DNA of 64,000 nucleotides from the NCBI RefSeq assembly GCF_050749805.1, contig NZ_CP192738.1:6200001-6264000 (forward strand), written 5' to 3'. This DNA comes from Hahella sp018986435. GTDB lineage: Bacteria > Pseudomonadota > Gammaproteobacteria > Pseudomonadales > Oleiphilaceae. Positions 8,254 through 17,493 of the stretch are shown piece after piece; within the stretch, counting starts at the first letter, position 1, and each line of letters begins with the position of its first letter. The translations under genes and the position numbers were made by a program. The notes beneath the pieces were generated by a model. It worked only from the letters and a program-made list of their open reading frames with translations, was not told the origin of the DNA and ran no database searches.

Positions 8254-8619
8254 TTACCAGGGATAAGCCGCTTCTTTCACTTCCGGGGTGGGTGAAGAAG
8301 TGACTTTCAGCGCCAGCGTCAATTTCGCCGGGGCGCCGCCTTCAAGCACAATCTTACCTTCTGAGAAAGCCTCGTCATCTTTACCCCGTTTGCCGATGAG
8401 GACTTCTTCAGCGCCATTTTTGGAGGCATGATAAAGCGCTTCTTCCATATCGATCTGAAAGACTCTACCCAGAATCGTACGCGTCCCTCTCGCTCTTTCC
8501 CAGACTTCCAGACACGGCGAAGGCTTACCATTTTTAGAGCCTTCCTTAGTGATCAATTCAACTTGATATTCCGTGCCGGTCTCAAAGTCCTTTTTTGCGA
8601 TATCCAAAATTGTAGTCAT
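8254..8619 (-). CDS. Hypothetical protein, 121 residues
   Basis: The ATG is preceded by AGGGAG at a good distance, which supports real translation. The protein is soluble, rich in charged residues, and has no signal peptide, membrane segment or cysteine motif. Segments such as FETGTEYQVELITKEGS and GRVFQIDMEEALYHASKNGA suggest a small mixed alpha/beta fold. I do not recognise the family. It is a lone minus-strand gene about 140 bases downstream of ddl, with a separate ribosome binding site. Function unknown. Confidence 0.65.
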   Translation of the reverse strand: MTTILDIAKKDFETGTEYQVELITKEGSKNGKPSPCLEVWERARGTRTILGRVFQIDMEEALYHASKNGAEEVLIGKRGKDDEAFSEGKIVLEGGAPAKLTLALKVTSSPTPEVKEAAYPW

Positions 8620-8761
8620 ATCCTACTCCCTTGTTTCTGCCGTTAATTTTTCTAATCAGACCGTCGTACCTTGACGGCCTGTCTTCAGCATTATGACACA
8701 CTATAACGATAGATTTGGCCGCATGCTCCCCACCTGGATTCGCCACAGTTTCGCTAAGTGC

Positions 8762-9757
8762 TCAACGCACGGCGCCGCGGCAGATTCGCTCCAGTAGCTC
8801 GGGAAACTCAATACCGGCGGCCTTCGCCGCTTGCGGCAATAGACTATTCGCCGTCATCCCTGGCAAGGAGTTCCCTTCCAGGCACCACACTGCGCCGTTA
8901 TCTTCGACACGAAAGTCGATCCGGCTGTACACGCCCAGCTTCAGCGCCGCATGAGCACGTAATGCAATTTCCTGCATGACGACGGCGTCAGCCTCGGCAA
9001 TATCCGCAGGGAATATTTCACGGGCGCCGCCCGCCTGATATTTTGCCTGGTAATCGAAAATCTCTTTAGGAGCGATAATCTCGCCAACTGGCAACGCCTG
9101 TCCTTCCAATATTCCGACCGTAAATTCTCGTCCAGGGACAAACTTCTCGATCATCACTTCATCGTCGTATTCACTTGCAAGCGCTATCGCCCGCGCCAGT
9201 TCAGACGCTTCGCGCACCACACTTAAGCCAACGGTGGAACCTTGTTTGCTGGGCTTGACCACCACTGGCCAGCCTAACTTTTCTGCAACCTCATCACTGC
9301 TTGCCGGCGCCATCAGCCAATCCGGCGTGGGTACGCCCGCGGCCCGAAATAGACGCTTACTCAGGTCCTTGTCCATGGCCACCGCGCTCGCAATATGATT
9401 GCTGCCGGTATAGGCAAGTCCCGCCAGGTTCAGCATCGCCTGAATCCGACCGTCTTCTCCGGGGCCGCCATGCAACGCAAGAAAAACGACATCAACGTCA
9501 CGGATATTGAAAGCCTCCGCCGACAAGGCAATGGCTCGCCCCCTCACATCGGCAATTACAGAAGTCGACGGCGGCTCTGGCCCCACACCAGCTTGCAAAA
9601 GACGCGCTTCGTCTGCTGCAGACAGCTGCCCAGTAGCCGTATCCACAGAAAACACTTCATGCCCCAGACTACGCAGCGCCGGAATAATTTGCGCGGCGCT
9701 GGCGATTGAGACATCCCGTTCCTCACTCGTGCCGCCGAATAATACTGCGATTTTCAT
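8762..9757 (-). CDS. ddl: D-alanine--D-alanine ligase
   Basis: 331 residues from the ATG at 9757, which follows a GAGGAG site; the longer in-frame extension to 9820 would run through the ssb terminator and is rejected. It joins two D-alanines with ATP to supply the peptidoglycan stem. Visible signatures are LFGGTSEERDVSIASA at the N-terminus, VKPSKQGSTVG in the ATP-grasp domain and EGNSLPGMTANSLLPQAAKA at the C-terminus. It stands alone rather than in the division and cell-wall (dcw) cluster, where many gammaproteobacteria carry ddlB, so a second ligase elsewhere in the genome is likely. Confidence 0.92.
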   Translation of the reverse strand: MKIAVLFGGTSEERDVSIASAAQIIPALRSLGHEVFSVDTATGQLSAADEARLLQAGVGPEPPSTSVIADVRGRAIALSAEAFNIRDVDVVFLALHGGPGEDGRIQAMLNLAGLAYTGSNHIASAVAMDKDLSKRLFRAAGVPTPDWLMAPASSDEVAEKLGWPVVVKPSKQGSTVGLSVVREASELARAIALASEYDDEVMIEKFVPGREFTVGILEGQALPVGEIIAPKEIFDYQAKYQAGGAREIFPADIAEADAVVMQEIALRAHAALKLGVYSRIDFRVEDNGAVWCLEGNSLPGMTANSLLPQAAKAAGIEFPELLERICRGAVR

Positions 9758-9784
9758 GGCCCAAATTCTCCTCACCCCAAACGT

Positions 9785-9817
9785 AAAAACAAAAAAGCCC
9801 CAAAATAATGGGGCTTT
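9785..9817 (-). terminator. Rho-independent terminator of ssb
   Basis: Read on the minus strand, an 8-bp stem AAAGCCCC/GGGGCTTT is followed by a T-rich run. It ends the MFS-ssb transcript just before ddl. Confidence 0.85.
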
Positions 9818-9867
9818 CAAGTCAGGCTGTCACAGCTCTATGTCTTAAATATTCTTTAGCTTCCGGG

Positions 9868-10500
9868 TCAGAAAGGAATATCGTCGTCAAAGTCGTCCAT
9901 AGGCTCTGGCATGGGCGGCTTTGGTTGCTGAGGCTGTTGCGGGCGTTGTTGCCCCTGGTTAGGAGCGGAATAGCCGCCACTTGAGGCGCCATAGTTGTTA
10001 TTGGAAGCGCCACCATAGTTGTTGTTGGAAGGAGCGCCGCCATAGTTACCGGCAGGCGCAGCTGCTGGAGCACCACCGTAGTTATCGCCGGAAGGAGCGG
10101 ATTGCTGCCAACCATCGTTGTAACCTTGCGAGTTATCCATACCACCACCGCCACTGCGGCTGTCGAGCATCTGCATCTGACCTTGCATGTCGACAACAAT
10201 CTCAGTGCTGTAGCGATCCTGTCCAGACTGGTCCTGCCATTTGCGCGTTTGCAGACGACCTTCAATATATACTTTGGAGCCTTTTCTCAGGTACTGAGCA
10301 GCAATCTCCGCCAGCTTGCCGAACAGCACAACCCGGTGCCATTCCGTGCGGGGCACCAGTTGCCCCGTCTGCTTGTCTTTATAGCTCTCGTCAGTCGCCA
10401 ACCTCAGGTTGGAAATCGCGCTGCCGGAGGGGGTATAACGTGTTTCCGGATCGCTACCCAAATTACCAATTAGAATTACTTTATTTACACCACGCGCCAT
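9868..10500 (-). CDS. ssb: Single-stranded DNA-binding protein
   Basis: 210 residues from the ATG at 10500 (MARGVNKVILIGNLG). The OB-fold covers about residues 1-112. A long disordered Gly/Asn/Gln/Pro linker follows, with repeated NYGGA and NNNYGGA units. The acidic tip DDDIPF recruits partner proteins in replication and repair. The linker is longer than in E. coli SSB (178 residues in all). It lies 15 bases after the MFS gene, near divergent uvrA, the same order as in Pseudomonas. I saw no SOS box next to it. Confidence 0.97.
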   Translation of the reverse strand: MARGVNKVILIGNLGSDPETRYTPSGSAISNLRLATDESYKDKQTGQLVPRTEWHRVVLFGKLAEIAAQYLRKGSKVYIEGRLQTRKWQDQSGQDRYSTEIVVDMQGQMQMLDSRSGGGGMDNSQGYNDGWQQSAPSGDNYGGAPAAAPAGNYGGAPSNNNYGGASNNNYGASSGGYSAPNQGQQRPQQPQQPKPPMPEPMDDFDDDIPF

Positions 10501-10515
10501 ATCGCTCTCCAAACG

Positions 10516-11898
10516 TTATCCCTCAACCTGGGCGGTGAGAGGGTAATTTACCAGCGCTTTCTCATCAAAGCGCTGTCTATCAATCTTTAAATACGCCAAG
10601 TGTTCTTCAATCACCAGAGTGACGTCTTCAACACCATGAATTTGCGTCAGTTCCTGCGCTATCTTGTCCGCCGCGTCCACATTAAACGGCTGCAGCGACA
10701 GCACATAACTCGCTGTGTAGGGAGGATCAGGCATGAACAGGGACACTCCGCCCCATACTACCGCCATCACTGTACAAAGACCATACACTCCCATCAAACC
10801 AAACTTCTGGTAAGCCAGTCCACCTAGGACGCCCCCTAGAAAGGCCCCAAAGAACTGCGAGCTGGAGTACACTCCCATCGCTGTTCCCCGCATTCCCGCG
10901 GGCGCCACCTTGCTGACCAAAGAAGGCAAAGTCGCTTCCAAGAAGTTGAAAGCCAAGAAAAAGCCGAATACAGCCAGGGTAAACCCGATAAAGTCGTTCA
11001 CCCCTTTCATTACAATCATGAGAGCCGCCGCCATTAACCAGACAGCTCCAGTGAAAACCTGTCGCAAAAGGCGCTTTTTCTCGCCAATGATGATCAGCGG
11101 AATCATGAATATGAAGGCTCCGCCCATCACCGTCAGATAAAACCAGCCATGTCGATCCGCGGCCATATTAAATTTATCCGCCAATGTAACCGGCATTGCG
11201 ACGAACATCGCCGTCAATATCATATGCAGCGAGAATATTCCCCAGTTCAGACGCATCAGCTCTTTATGCTGAAAGACATCCCGCAGGGCGGAACGAAGCA
11301 CTATCGTTTCCAAGTTGCGCCGCTGCTGCAACGGGGTCGGCACTTTATACAACAAAACCATTCCTGACAACGCCATGCACGCCGTCGCCCAAAACAGTCC
11401 AGACAATCCTGCCAAGCCTGAAATCAATGGCCCCAGCACCAGCGCCAACGCAAATGACAGCCCAATCGTCATTCCTACAGTCGCCATGGCCTTGGTGCGA
11501 TTCTCTTCCTGCGTCAAATCACTGAGCAACGCCATTAATACGCTGGCGATGGCCCCCGCTCCTTGCAATAGACGACCAAAGATAACCCCATAAATATGAT
11601 CACTTAATGCAGCGACAACACTGCCAAGGCAGAATAATCCCAAACCGATCAAGATCAGCTTCTTCCGGCCAAAACGGTCAGACAGCGCCCCAAAAGGCAC
11701 CTGCATGACAGCCTGACTCAAGCCGTAAACGCCTATGGCGAGGCCCAGCAGCGCTGGCGTTGCTCCTTCAAGCTCTCTGCCCAGCACCATGAAAACCGGC
11801 AGCACCATAAACAGCCCAAGCATTCGCATGGCGTACAACGAAGCCAGCGCGGAGACAGCGCGGCGCTCCTGGGGCATAAACCTCTGCGTCTTTTGCAT
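10516..11898 (-). CDS. MFS transporter, YajR-like
   Basis: 460 residues with about 12 hydrophobic segments and the MFS loop motif GALSDRFGRKKLI between segments 2 and 3. After the last segment (about residue 395) is a soluble tail of about 65 residues (DAADKIAQELTQIHGVEDVTLVIEEHLAYLKI). It has the beta-alpha-beta look of the YAM domain of E. coli YajR, a drug/proton antiporter-type carrier. The substrate is unknown. It is immediately upstream of ssb and divergent from uvrA; this neighbourhood is conserved in pseudomonads. Confidence 0.88.
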   Translation of the reverse strand: MQKTQRFMPQERRAVSALASLYAMRMLGLFMVLPVFMVLGRELEGATPALLGLAIGVYGLSQAVMQVPFGALSDRFGRKKLILIGLGLFCLGSVVAALSDHIYGVIFGRLLQGAGAIASVLMALLSDLTQEENRTKAMATVGMTIGLSFALALVLGPLISGLAGLSGLFWATACMALSGMVLLYKVPTPLQQRRNLETIVLRSALRDVFQHKELMRLNWGIFSLHMILTAMFVAMPVTLADKFNMAADRHGWFYLTVMGGAFIFMIPLIIIGEKKRLLRQVFTGAVWLMAAALMIVMKGVNDFIGFTLAVFGFFLAFNFLEATLPSLVSKVAPAGMRGTAMGVYSSSQFFGAFLGGVLGGLAYQKFGLMGVYGLCTVMAVVWGGVSLFMPDPPYTASYVLSLQPFNVDAADKIAQELTQIHGVEDVTLVIEEHLAYLKIDRQRFDEKALVNYPLTAQVEG

Positions 11899-11976
11899 TT
11901 AACTACCGTACCAGTCCATCAAAAAGCGCATATTGTAGCATTTGACCAGCCACTTATTAATCGATTCGCTGTCGCT

Positions 11977-12006
11977 TTGCTCATCCTGTTTCCGTACTTA
12001 TATAAT
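11977..12006 (+). promoter_or_regulatory. Predicted sigma-70 promoter of uvrA
   Basis: A -35 TTGCTC (11977-11982) and a perfect -10 TATAAT (12001-12006) with 18-base spacing point toward uvrA. No CTGT-N8-ACAG LexA box is visible between the two divergent genes. Confidence 0.65.
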
Positions 12007-12042
12007 GACCGGCTGTAAATTCCGGAGGTGAAAAAGAATTTT

Positions 12043-14868
12043 ATGGACACGATCCAAGTCCGCGGAGCCCGAACTCACAATCTTAAGAATGTCGACCTGG
12101 ACTTGCCGAGAGACAAGCTCATCGTCATTACCGGGCTATCAGGCTCAGGCAAGTCATCCCTGGCTTTTGATACGCTGTACGCGGAGGGACAGCGGCGCTA
12201 TGTGGAGTCGCTGTCTACTTACGCCAGGCAGTTCCTGTCCATGATGGAGAAGCCAGACGTTGACCATATAGAAGGTCTTTCACCCGCTATTTCCATCGAG
12301 CAGAAGTCCACCTCCCATAACCCTCGCTCCACTGTCGGCACCATTACAGAAATCTATGACTACCTGCGTCTGCTGTTCGCACGCGCTGGAGAGCCTCGCT
12401 GCCCGGACCACGACATCGTTCTCGAAGCTCAGACGGTCAGTCAGATGGTTGACCGAATCCTTGAGTTGCCTCAGGAAAGCAAGTGGATGTTGCTGGCTCC
12501 TGTCATACGTAATCGCAAAGGCGAACACCTGCATGTGATCGAAGGATTACGCGCGCAAGGCTTCATTCGTGCGCGCATCGACGGCATCGTGACTGACCTC
12601 GACGACGTACCCCAGTTAGATAAAAAGCGTAAACACACCATTGAGGTTGTGGTAGATCGGCTCAAGATTCGCGCAGATATTCAGACCCGATTAGCCGAGT
12701 CTATCGAAACCTGTATTGAGTTAGCCGAAGGCGTCGTTATCGCCGCGCCAATGGACGGAGACGGCGAAGAGCTCATCTTTTCAGCACTATTCGCCTGTCC
12801 TGAGTGTGGGTACAGCGTCAGCGAACTCGAACCAAGAGTCTTCTCTTTTAACAATCCAGCTGGCGCCTGCCCAAGTTGTGATGGACTTGGCGTAAAGCAG
12901 TATTTTGACCCCGATAAACTCGTAGAACGTCCAGAGCTGACATTGGCTGAAGGCGCTATCAAAGGATGGGATAGGCGCAGCGTATTCTACTTTCAAATGC
13001 TGACCAGCCTTGCGGATCATTATGAAGTCGACATTGAAACGCCTTTTGAATCACTTCCAGAATCGTTCCAAAATGCGCTGCTAAAAGGCAGCGGACGCAC
13101 TGATATTAAGTTCAAATATGTGAATAGCCGCGGAGACATAGTCTTCAGGGAGCACCCATTCGAAGGCATATTGCCCAATATTGAACGTCGCTACCGGGAA
13201 ACGGACTCGCAAATGGTGCGAGACGAGCTGTCCAAATTCCTCACCCAGAAGTCCTGTCCAGACTGCCACGGCAGCCGACTAAAACGCTCCTCTCGTCATG
13301 TGTTTATTGATAATAAGAGCCTGCCGGATACATCTCGCATGGCCATCGGCGATGCTTCCAACTTCTTTCAGCATTTATCGCTACCTGGCCGTAAAGGAGA
13401 GATCGCGTCGAAGATCGTTAAAGAAATCCAGCTACGCCTGCAATTTCTTGTTAACGTGGGACTGGATTATCTGACTCTGGATCGCAGCGCAGAAACTCTT
13501 TCTGGAGGAGAAGCCCAGCGTATCAGATTAGCCAGTCAGATAGGCGCTGGACTGGTTGGCGTCATGTACGTGCTCGACGAGCCTTCTATTGGCCTGCACC
13601 AGAGAGACAATGATCGTCTGTTGGCCACGCTGACCCACCTGCGAGATCTCGGCAATACAGTAATCGTGGTTGAGCACGACGAAGACGCCATTCGTATGGC
13701 GGACTATGTCGTAGACATCGGGCCTGGAGCGGGAGTCCATGGCGGAGAAATCGTCGCTCAGGGCTCTCCTGAACAGGTCATGGAAAGTGATAAGTCCATC
13801 ACCGGCCAATATCTGAAGGGAACGCGCTGCATTGCTGTTCCAGAACAAAGAGTGCAGCCAGATCCAGACAAACAGCTCATTATTACCGGAGCTACCGGGA
13901 ATAACCTGCAGTCCGTCACGCTTAAAGTCCCAGTGGGACTGTTTACCTGCATCACAGGGGTGTCAGGATCCGGTAAATCCACGCTGATCAATAGTACGCT
14001 CTATCCAATTGCCGCCACCAAGCTCAACATGGCGACAACTCTGACTCCTGAGCCCTATGTGTCTATTGAAGGACTCGATCATTTCGATAAAGTCATTGAT
14101 ATCGACCAAAGCCCGATCGGACGCACGCCAAGATCCAACCCCGCGACCTACACAGGTATATTCACCCCCATAAGAGAACTTTTCGCTGCGACTCAAGAGG
14201 CTAGGTCTCGCGGCTACAAACCTGGAAGATTCAGCTTTAACGTACGTGGAGGACGCTGTGAGGCCTGCCAGGGTGACGGAGTTATCAAAGTAGAAATGCA
14301 CTTCTTGCCCGACCTCTATGTCCCCTGCGATGTATGCAAAGGTAAACGCTATAACCGCGAAACTCTTGAAGTTACCTATAAAGGCAAGTCAATTCATGAC
14401 GTTCTGGAGATGACGGTTGAGGACGCCCGAGAGTTTTTCGACGCAATTCCAGCCATCGCCAAAAAGCTTCAGACGTTGATTGATGTCGGTCTTTCTTACA
14501 TCCGCCTCGGCCAAAGCGCAGTCACCTTATCGGGAGGCGAAGCTCAACGCGTTAAGCTTTCACGAGAACTGTCTAAGCGAGATACAGGTAAAACCCTGTA
14601 CATCCTCGACGAACCCACGACTGGCCTGCATTTCTTTGATATTGATCAGTTACTTAAGGTACTGCATCGACTGCGTGATCACGGAAATACCATTGTAGTT
14701 ATCGAGCATAACCTTGATGTGATTAAAACAGCGGATTGGATAATCGATCTTGGACCAGAGGGAGGAAGCCGGGGCGGATTGATTATCGCCGAAGGCGCTC
14801 CAGAAACAGTTAAAGACAATGACAAGTCTCATACCGCACATTTCTTGAAACGCATTCTGGAAAGCTAG
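12043..14868 (+). CDS. uvrA: UvrABC system protein A
   Basis: 941 residues, the usual length (E. coli 940). ATG 12043 follows GGAGGTGA at 12024-12031; the spacing of 11 bases is a little long, but the product then begins in the family way (MDTIQVRGARTHNLKN). UvrA scans DNA for bulky lesions with UvrB in nucleotide excision repair. It has two ABC ATPase modules, with Walker A at about residues 33-40 (GLSGSGKS) and 640-647 (GVSGSGKS) and signature LSGGEAQR in each half. There are zinc-binding CxxC pairs (CPECGYS with CPSCDGLG; CEACQG with CDVCKG). It is transcribed alone and followed by a terminator. Confidence 0.98.
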   Translation: MDTIQVRGARTHNLKNVDLDLPRDKLIVITGLSGSGKSSLAFDTLYAEGQRRYVESLSTYARQFLSMMEKPDVDHIEGLSPAISIEQKSTSHNPRSTVGTITEIYDYLRLLFARAGEPRCPDHDIVLEAQTVSQMVDRILELPQESKWMLLAPVIRNRKGEHLHVIEGLRAQGFIRARIDGIVTDLDDVPQLDKKRKHTIEVVVDRLKIRADIQTRLAESIETCIELAEGVVIAAPMDGDGEELIFSALFACPECGYSVSELEPRVFSFNNPAGACPSCDGLGVKQYFDPDKLVERPELTLAEGAIKGWDRRSVFYFQMLTSLADHYEVDIETPFESLPESFQNALLKGSGRTDIKFKYVNSRGDIVFREHPFEGILPNIERRYRETDSQMVRDELSKFLTQKSCPDCHGSRLKRSSRHVFIDNKSLPDTSRMAIGDASNFFQHLSLPGRKGEIASKIVKEIQLRLQFLVNVGLDYLTLDRSAETLSGGEAQRIRLASQIGAGLVGVMYVLDEPSIGLHQRDNDRLLATLTHLRDLGNTVIVVEHDEDAIRMADYVVDIGPGAGVHGGEIVAQGSPEQVMESDKSITGQYLKGTRCIAVPEQRVQPDPDKQLIITGATGNNLQSVTLKVPVGLFTCITGVSGSGKSTLINSTLYPIAATKLNMATTLTPEPYVSIEGLDHFDKVIDIDQSPIGRTPRSNPATYTGIFTPIRELFAATQEARSRGYKPGRFSFNVRGGRCEACQGDGVIKVEMHFLPDLYVPCDVCKGKRYNRETLEVTYKGKSIHDVLEMTVEDAREFFDAIPAIAKKLQTLIDVGLSYIRLGQSAVTLSGGEAQRVKLSRELSKRDTGKTLYILDEPTTGLHFFDIDQLLKVLHRLRDHGNTIVVIEHNLDVIKTADWIIDLGPEGGSRGGLIIAEGAPETVKDNDKSHTAHFLKRILES

Positions 14869-14946
14869 CTGGCAGAAAATGATCAGGAAGCCGCGAGAAA
14901 TCAACGCTTCCTTATCTCGAAAAAGACCAGTGTATGGCGCAGGCAC

Positions 14947-14973
14947 AAAAAAAGCCGCTAAAAGCGGCTTTTT
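14947..14973. terminator. Bidirectional terminator between uvrA and rplQ
   Basis: A stem AAAGCCGCT/AGCGGCTTT is flanked by A-run and T-run, so it can stop both the plus-strand uvrA transcript and the minus-strand alpha operon. Confidence 0.85.
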
Positions 14974-14989
14974 AATATCCGAGAAGATC

Positions 14990-15379
14990 TTACTCTTCGT
15001 TGTCGCCTTCGGCTTCAACTACCGGACGGTCCACTAGCTCAACAAAAGCCATTGGAGCACTGTCGCCCGGTCTCAGACCGCACTTGAGAATACGCAGATA
15101 ACCACCAGGGCGATCTTTGTAACGAGGACCAATCTCTTCGAACAGCTTGGTCACTGCATCTCTGCTTCTCAGACGAGAGAAAGCAAGACGGCGGTTAGCT
15201 ACAGAATCACTTTTAGCCAAAGTGATTAGCGGCTCAGCCACTCTTCTCAGTTCTTTCGCTTTGGGCACCGTGGTTTTGATCAGCTCATGCTCTACCAACG
15301 ATGCCGCCATATTCCGGAACATCGACTTGCGATGCGCGCTAGTCCGGTTAAATTTACGACCACTTTTACGATGACGCAT
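14990..15379 (-). CDS. rplQ: 50S ribosomal protein L17
   Basis: 129 residues, beginning MRHRKSGRKFNRTSAHR as in the family; it is slightly longer than typical through a short acidic tail ending EAEGDNEE. L17 binds 23S rRNA near the peptide exit tunnel. It is the last gene of the alpha operon (rpsM-rpsK-rpsD-rpoA-rplQ), 34 bases after rpoA, and its transcript ends at the hairpin shared with uvrA. Confidence 0.98.
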   Translation of the reverse strand: MRHRKSGRKFNRTSAHRKSMFRNMAASLVEHELIKTTVPKAKELRRVAEPLITLAKSDSVANRRLAFSRLRSRDAVTKLFEEIGPRYKDRPGGYLRILKCGLRPGDSAPMAFVELVDRPVVEAEGDNEE

Positions 15380-15413
15380 CTTCTTTATCCTTCAACTACA
15401 CTGTTGGCGCGCA

Positions 15414-16418
15414 TTAGCCGCCTAATACCCGATCATCGCCCCGAATGCTGGCGGGAGGCCAGTTTTCAAGACGCATACCTAAAGACAAGCCGCGTGAAGC
15501 AAGCACGTCTTTAATTTCGGTTAATGATTTCTTGCCTAGGTTAGGAGTCTTCAAAAGCTCCACCTCAGTGCGTTGAATGAGATCACCGATATAGTAGATG
15601 TTCTCAGCTTTTAAGCAGTTCGCTGAACGCACAGTCAGTTCTAAATCATCAACCGGCCGCAGAAGAATCGGATCGATTTCTTCTTGCTCTTCAACTTTTT
15701 CTGGCTCATTTTGCTGATCAAAATCTACAAAGACAGCAAGCTGCTGTTGCAGAATTGTCGCTGCCCTACGGATTGCTTCCTCAGGATCAATCGTTCCGTT
15801 TGTTTCCAAGTCGATAACCAACTTGTCCAAATCGGTACGCTGCTCAACCCGAGCGCTTTCAACGTTATAAGCAACACGGAGCACTGGGCTGAAAGAAGAA
15901 TCAAGCTGCAATCTTCCAATTGCTCTTGTTTCGTCATCAGCTGAGTTCCGCTGATCCGCAGGCTCATAACCACGCCCACGAGCCACTTTCAGTTTCATCT
16001 TAACGTCGCCATTCGAGTTAAGATTGCAAATAATCATATCTGGGTTCGCAATCTCAACATCATGATCAAGTTGGATATCACTAGCCAATACTGGACCAGC
16101 GCCCTTCTTGTTCAGGGACAACGTTGCTTCATCGCGGTTGTGCATTTTGATGGCGAGATTCTTCAAGTTCAGAAGAATCTCAATCACATCTTCCTGCACA
16201 CCTTCAACGGTGCTGTACTCGTGAAGAACGCCGTCGATCTCAACTTCGACGACAGCGCAACCCGGCATTGAAGACAGCAAAATGCGGCGTAATGCACTTC
16301 CTAAAGTATGCCCGAAACCGCGTTCGAGCGGTTCCAGGGTCACCTTTGCGTGAGTCGCATTGATTTGATTCACCTCGATAGTACGAGGTGTAAGAAATTC
16401 GTTTAATGAACGCTGCAT
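15414..16418 (-). CDS. rpoA: DNA-directed RNA polymerase subunit alpha
   Basis: 334 residues. The N-terminal domain (about 1-235) makes the dimer that nucleates polymerase assembly; GHTLGSALRRILLSSMPG is the conserved dimer and beta-contact segment. An acidic linker follows. The C-terminal domain (about 250-325, with NCLKAENIYYIGDL and TPNLGKKSLTEIKDVL) contacts UP elements and activators. It lies between rpsD and rplQ in the alpha operon, as in E. coli. Confidence 0.99.
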   Translation of the reverse strand: MQRSLNEFLTPRTIEVNQINATHAKVTLEPLERGFGHTLGSALRRILLSSMPGCAVVEVEIDGVLHEYSTVEGVQEDVIEILLNLKNLAIKMHNRDEATLSLNKKGAGPVLASDIQLDHDVEIANPDMIICNLNSNGDVKMKLKVARGRGYEPADQRNSADDETRAIGRLQLDSSFSPVLRVAYNVESARVEQRTDLDKLVIDLETNGTIDPEEAIRRAATILQQQLAVFVDFDQQNEPEKVEEQEEIDPILLRPVDDLELTVRSANCLKAENIYYIGDLIQRTEVELLKTPNLGKKSLTEIKDVLASRGLSLGMRLENWPPASIRGDDRVLGG

Positions 16419-16451
16419 AGACGCCCCTACTGGCTGAATTAGTTGCTGGCC

Positions 16452-17072
16452 TTACTTAGAGTAGAGCTCCACAATCAGGTTTTCGTTAATATCTGGAGAC
16501 AGATCAGTACGCTCAGGAACTGATTTGAAGGTTCCAGACATCTTCGCAGCATCAACTTCAATCCACTCCAGAGTTGCACGCTGTGCGGCCAACTCAAGAG
16601 AGCCTTTAATGCGAAGCTGATTCTTTGATTTCTCGCGAATGCTTACTACATCGCCAGGCTTGACCTGATAGGACGGAATATTTACAGCCTTACCATTCAC
16701 CAGAATCGCCTTGTGTGACACCAACTGACGGGCTTCGGAGCGGGTGGAGCCGAATCCCATACGGTATACAACATTATCCAGACGACGCTCTAACAACTGG
16801 AGCAGGTTCTCGCCTGTAGCGCCTTTAATGCGGGCTGCTTCTTTGTAGTAGTTACGGAATTGCTTTTCCAGAACTCCGTACATACGACGTACTTTTTGCT
16901 TTTCACGCAACTGTAGACCATAGTCGGAAAGACGACCACGACGTTGGCCATGTTGCCCAGGAGCGGTCTCCATGTTGCACTTGCTATCAAGCGCGCGAGC
17001 TCCACTCTTCAAAAACAGGTCTGTGCCTTCACGGCGAGACAATTTACATTTCGGTCCAATATAACGAGCCAT
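16452..17072 (-). CDS. rpsD: 30S ribosomal protein S4
   Basis: 206 residues, the normal length. The S4 RNA-binding domain is visible at about residues 95-155 (LERRLDNVVYRMGF and QLVSHKAILVNGK). S4 nucleates 16S assembly and, in E. coli, represses the alpha operon by binding the rpsM leader. It is zinc-free type: the N-terminal region lacks the CxxC set found in some S4 proteins. It sits between rpsK (15-base gap) and rpoA. Confidence 0.99.
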   Translation of the reverse strand: MARYIGPKCKLSRREGTDLFLKSGARALDSKCNMETAPGQHGQRRGRLSDYGLQLREKQKVRRMYGVLEKQFRNYYKEAARIKGATGENLLQLLERRLDNVVYRMGFGSTRSEARQLVSHKAILVNGKAVNIPSYQVKPGDVVSIREKSKNQLRIKGSLELAAQRATLEWIEVDAAKMSGTFKSVPERTDLSPDINENLIVELYSK

Positions 17073-17087
17073 TAGACTTCTTCCTCT

Positions 17088-17477
17088 TTAAACTCGACGC
17101 TTTTTGGGAGGACGGCATCCGTTATGTGGGATCGGAGTAACATCAGTGATGTTAGTGATCTTATACCCACATGCGTTCAATGCACGAATTGCGGACTCGC
17201 GACCGGGTCCAGGTCCTTTAACCAAAACATCTAGGTTTTTTAGGCCGTATTCAGCAGCCGCATTACCGGCTCTTTCAGCTGCTACCTGCGCAGCAAAAGG
17301 TGTGCTCTTTCTGGAACCACGGAATCCTGAACCACCAGAAGTCGCCCAGCTTAGAGCGTTACCCTGACGGTCGGTAATGGTTACGATAGTGTTGTTGAAT
17401 GAAGCGTGGATATGCGCTACGCCGTCAACAACGGTCTTTTTCACCTTTTTACGGGTACGTGTACCTGGTTTTGCCAT
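17088..17477 (-). CDS. rpsK: 30S ribosomal protein S11
   Basis: 129 residues, typical. It contains the conserved VAHIHASFNNTIVTITD strand and the C-terminal TDVTPIPHNGCRPPKKRRV. S11 forms part of the platform of the 30S subunit. It is the second gene of the alpha operon, 16 bases after rpsM. Confidence 0.99.
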   Translation of the reverse strand: MAKPGTRTRKKVKKTVVDGVAHIHASFNNTIVTITDRQGNALSWATSGGSGFRGSRKSTPFAAQVAAERAGNAAAEYGLKNLDVLVKGPGPGRESAIRALNACGYKITNITDVTPIPHNGCRPPKKRRV

Positions 17478-17493
17478 GCTCTATTCCTGATAC

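Noticed and set aside
9758..9820. N-terminal extension of ddl (21 residues)
   Set aside because: It runs through the ssb terminator, and the family start with a GAGGAG site is at 9757.
10000..10090. Repeat-like sequence in the ssb gene, considered as a tandem repeat element
   Set aside because: It encodes the normal low-complexity Gly/Asn linker of SSB.
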